Shown in pieces: positions 4,683 to 6,142 of a DNA stretch of 6,142 nucleotides (position 1 is its first letter; the number at the start of each line of letters is the position of its first letter). The translations under genes and the position numbers were made by a program. Origin of the DNA: Candidatus Moraniibacteriota bacterium (GTDB taxonomy: Bacteria; Patescibacteriota; Minisyncoccia; Moranbacterales; UBA1568); contig JAGOOJ010000036.1 in the NCBI GenBank assembly GCA_017992575.1, positions 1 through 6,142 of the forward strand, given 5' to 3'. The notes below the pieces were generated by a model, which was given only the letters and a program-made list of their open reading frames with translations, did not search any database and had not been told where the DNA came from.

Positions 4683-6142
4683 TTATTGTCTATAGAGCGC
4701 ACGAAACGAAACCGCCAGCGCTTTTTCATTATGGGTAGCCGCCGCCAGAGCTGCCATGCGTTCCAAATAAGTTCCTACAAATTCTCCCGGAAGTGGACGA
4801 CCGACCGGACCAAACATGTTCGGATCCGTCGCCACTCGGACGAGGTGCGCCAAACGTTCCACCTGGCTGGATTTGAAAGGAAATGGTCGACGATCATACT
4901 CAAAGGTGGTCATGGTACCCATACGAAAACCTTGATGCGTCTCGAGTACCCGATCCATATTGGCCATCGCCATGCTCGAGTTGAACCCACCATCCACCTG
5001 CTCGATGTAGGGAAGTTTATTCATATCCTGTGGTAGAGAGAATATAGCCGTCTTCATACCACGAAGTGTACCCTGGTACGATCGATTCAATTCCCCATGT
5101 TCCGACATAAATTGCTCGAGTCTCGCCGGATTGCCCAAGTCTTGTAGAGTAACTATTTCCGGTACTGGTGAACGTAGTGACGCAGCAACCTCTCCAGGAT
5201 TGCGAGCTGGTGTATTGGCCCATTCTTCTGTCATCACTGGCGTTCCATTCGTCAATCCTCCTGGTCCATCCTGGAATCCTCTCAGAATCTCTGCCCGTTC
5301 TGCTGGTGAGACAGCATCTGGGATAGCCCGCTCAACGACACCTCCACTCGGAGTTTCAACAGCATCGAGGACTTCAACAGGGGCCTCAATAGTGTCTCCA
5401 TCCAGTACCGACTGAATCTCCTCAGGAGTCAGTAGCTTCCCAAAATCAATTTTGTCTCCTGGACGAATCAAATCCAAATTCACTTTGCCATTTTCGAGGG
5501 TTCCATGAAAGCCAGCCAAAGCTCGCTCATCTGGTGTCATAGCATCGAGCTTGATGCGCATAGCTTTGGCAAGTGATTCTATAGCCTGTTGTTCATCCAC
5601 TCCAGTCAATCCGCTCCCGGCCAAGCGACGTTCAAGGATACCGTACAACCCCTTCTGTCCATCATTGACTCCATCGGCGTTCACTGTATATTCACCACGA
5701 AGTGATGCTACCCGGGCGGTCACTTCCGATGAAACAACAGTTCCTGTAGTACTCGTAGTCTCAACACGGGGAATATTACCAGTTGTTCCTTGCTCAGTGG
5801 TTGACGGCACCACAGGAGCCTGCTCCGCCACCGAAGCAGCGCTCGCAGGAGCCGAAGCTGCCTCAACTGCTTCTGGCATAGTTCCCGCTCCTGGTGCTGA
5901 GGCTCCCATTTCACGTCTCAACCGATTGGCTTCAGCCAGTCGTTCCAGTCGCGCTTCTTGTGACTCGACACCGGCCGATACACCCTGCTGTCCTCCGCCA
6001 AAAAGTGATGAATGCAACAGAAAATAGGCACCGACACCACCAGCCGTACTCCAAGCTACGGTCTTGCGCCATGCCTGGTCACGTTTTTGTTTCTGAAACT
6101 TCTTATCCAATGAATCAATGTCTGCCTGAGTTAATTGGCTCA
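4683..6142 (-). CDS. Membrane-anchored surface protein with LysM-like module (start codon at right window edge)
   Basis: The frame stays open past the TTG at 6110 to the edge and reads xSQLTQADIDS before it. Bases 6142-6141 give the TG of a probable start codon whose first base lies outside the window. The full product would have about 486 residues, and MSQLTQADID is a much more natural start than the TTG. A basic N-terminus (KKFQKQKRDQAWRK) precedes one membrane helix at about 28-49, predicting N-in and the rest outside. Residues 80-150 are an Ala/Ser/Thr/Pro-rich linker. Residues 150-236 resemble a stretched LysM-like module: GEYTV near the start, GLYGILERRL in the middle and DLIRPGDKIDF at the end, as in the usual YTV..GD..W.I....L.PGD.I pattern, which binds peptidoglycan. 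Residues 350-486 form a separate C-terminal domain that I do not recognise. It is the first visible gene of the operon with the coupling ATPase and could attach the machinery to the cell wall. Its promoter lies outside the window. Confidence 0.88.
   Translation of the reverse strand, partial: SQLTQADIDSLDKKFQKQKRDQAWRKTVAWSTAGGVGAYFLLHSSLFGGGQQGVSAGVESQEARLERLAEANRLRREMGASAPGAGTMPEAVEAASAPASAASVAEQAPVVPSTTEQGTTGNIPRVETTSTTGTVVSSEVTARVASLRGEYTVNADGVNDGQKGLYGILERRLAGSGLTGVDEQQAIESLAKAMRIKLDAMTPDERALAGFHGTLENGKVNLDLIRPGDKIDFGKLLTPEEIQSVLDGDTIEAPVEVLDAVETPSGGVVERAIPDAVSPAERAEILRGFQDGPGGLTNGTPVMTEEWANTPARNPGEVAASLRSPVPEIVTLQDLGNPARLEQFMSEHGELNRSYQGTLRGMKTAIFSLPQDMNKLPYIEQVDGGFNSSMAMANMDRVLETHQGFRMGTMTTFEYDRRPFPFKSSQVERLAHLVRVATDPNMFGPVGRPLPGEFVGTYLERMAALAAATHNEKALAVSFRALYRQ

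Noticed and set aside
880..5120. Five CTCGAG hexamers (near 882, 2362, 4941, 4975, 5114)
   Set aside because: Slightly more than expected, but all fall in coding sequence and reflect repeated use of the same Leu/Glu/Ser codons; no spacing pattern.
5551..6027. Plus-strand open frame of 158 codons rich in Ser/Ala/Pro
   Set aside because: It mirrors the low-complexity Ala/Ser/Thr/Pro linker of the minus-strand surface protein; composition alone explains the lack of stops.

Overview
The window looks like a chromosomal stretch from a bacterium of the Patescibacteria (Candidate Phyla Radiation) type. I infer this from the style of the proteins, not from a marker gene. There is a membrane-anchored FtsK/HerA/VirD4-like ATPase with a long lineage-style N-terminal region, small acidic helical proteins next to it, and a single-pass, LysM-like surface protein. 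No rRNA, tRNA, CRISPR array, transposase or integrase is visible. All reading frames run through without in-frame UGA, so the standard code fits and the UGA=Gly code of Gracilibacteria and Absconditabacteria does not. The six visible stop codons are four TAG and two TAA.

Layout. Positions 1-324 (+) hold the 3' end of a gene whose product ends in beta-propeller-like sequence. It converges on a minus-strand block that fills the rest of the window. Positions 325-410 hold a strong intrinsic terminator for the minus strand. Read in the direction of transcription (right to left), the minus-strand block has five genes. First is a membrane-anchored protein with a LysM-like module (4683 to beyond 6142; its start codon straddles the right edge). 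Next come a 100-residue acidic helical protein (4351-4653), a 143-residue acidic protein with a conserved-looking C-terminal helical module (3892-4323), and the large coupling-type ATPase (1356-3869 or 3905). Last is a 264-residue protein of unknown function (411-1205).

The first four genes are separated by 22-29 bases, or overlap by 14 if the ATPase uses its upstream TTG start, and very probably form one operon. Its promoter lies outside the window. The fifth gene follows a 150-base gap containing a sigma70-like promoter and, downstream of it, an A-stem-T hairpin, so it may have its own and possibly attenuated transcription.

How the genes may work together (inference). The ATPase has the Walker A, DPHGD, Walker B and AHQF motifs of DNA-pumping or type IV coupling ATPases and one N-terminal membrane helix, so it probably sits at the inner membrane with its motor in the cytoplasm. 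The LysM-like protein is predicted to point outward and could touch the cell wall at the same site. The two small acidic proteins could be cytoplasmic partners or adaptors. No relaxase, VirB4-like ATPase or pilus gene is present here, so a DNA-uptake, DNA-transfer or protein-secretion role stays open.
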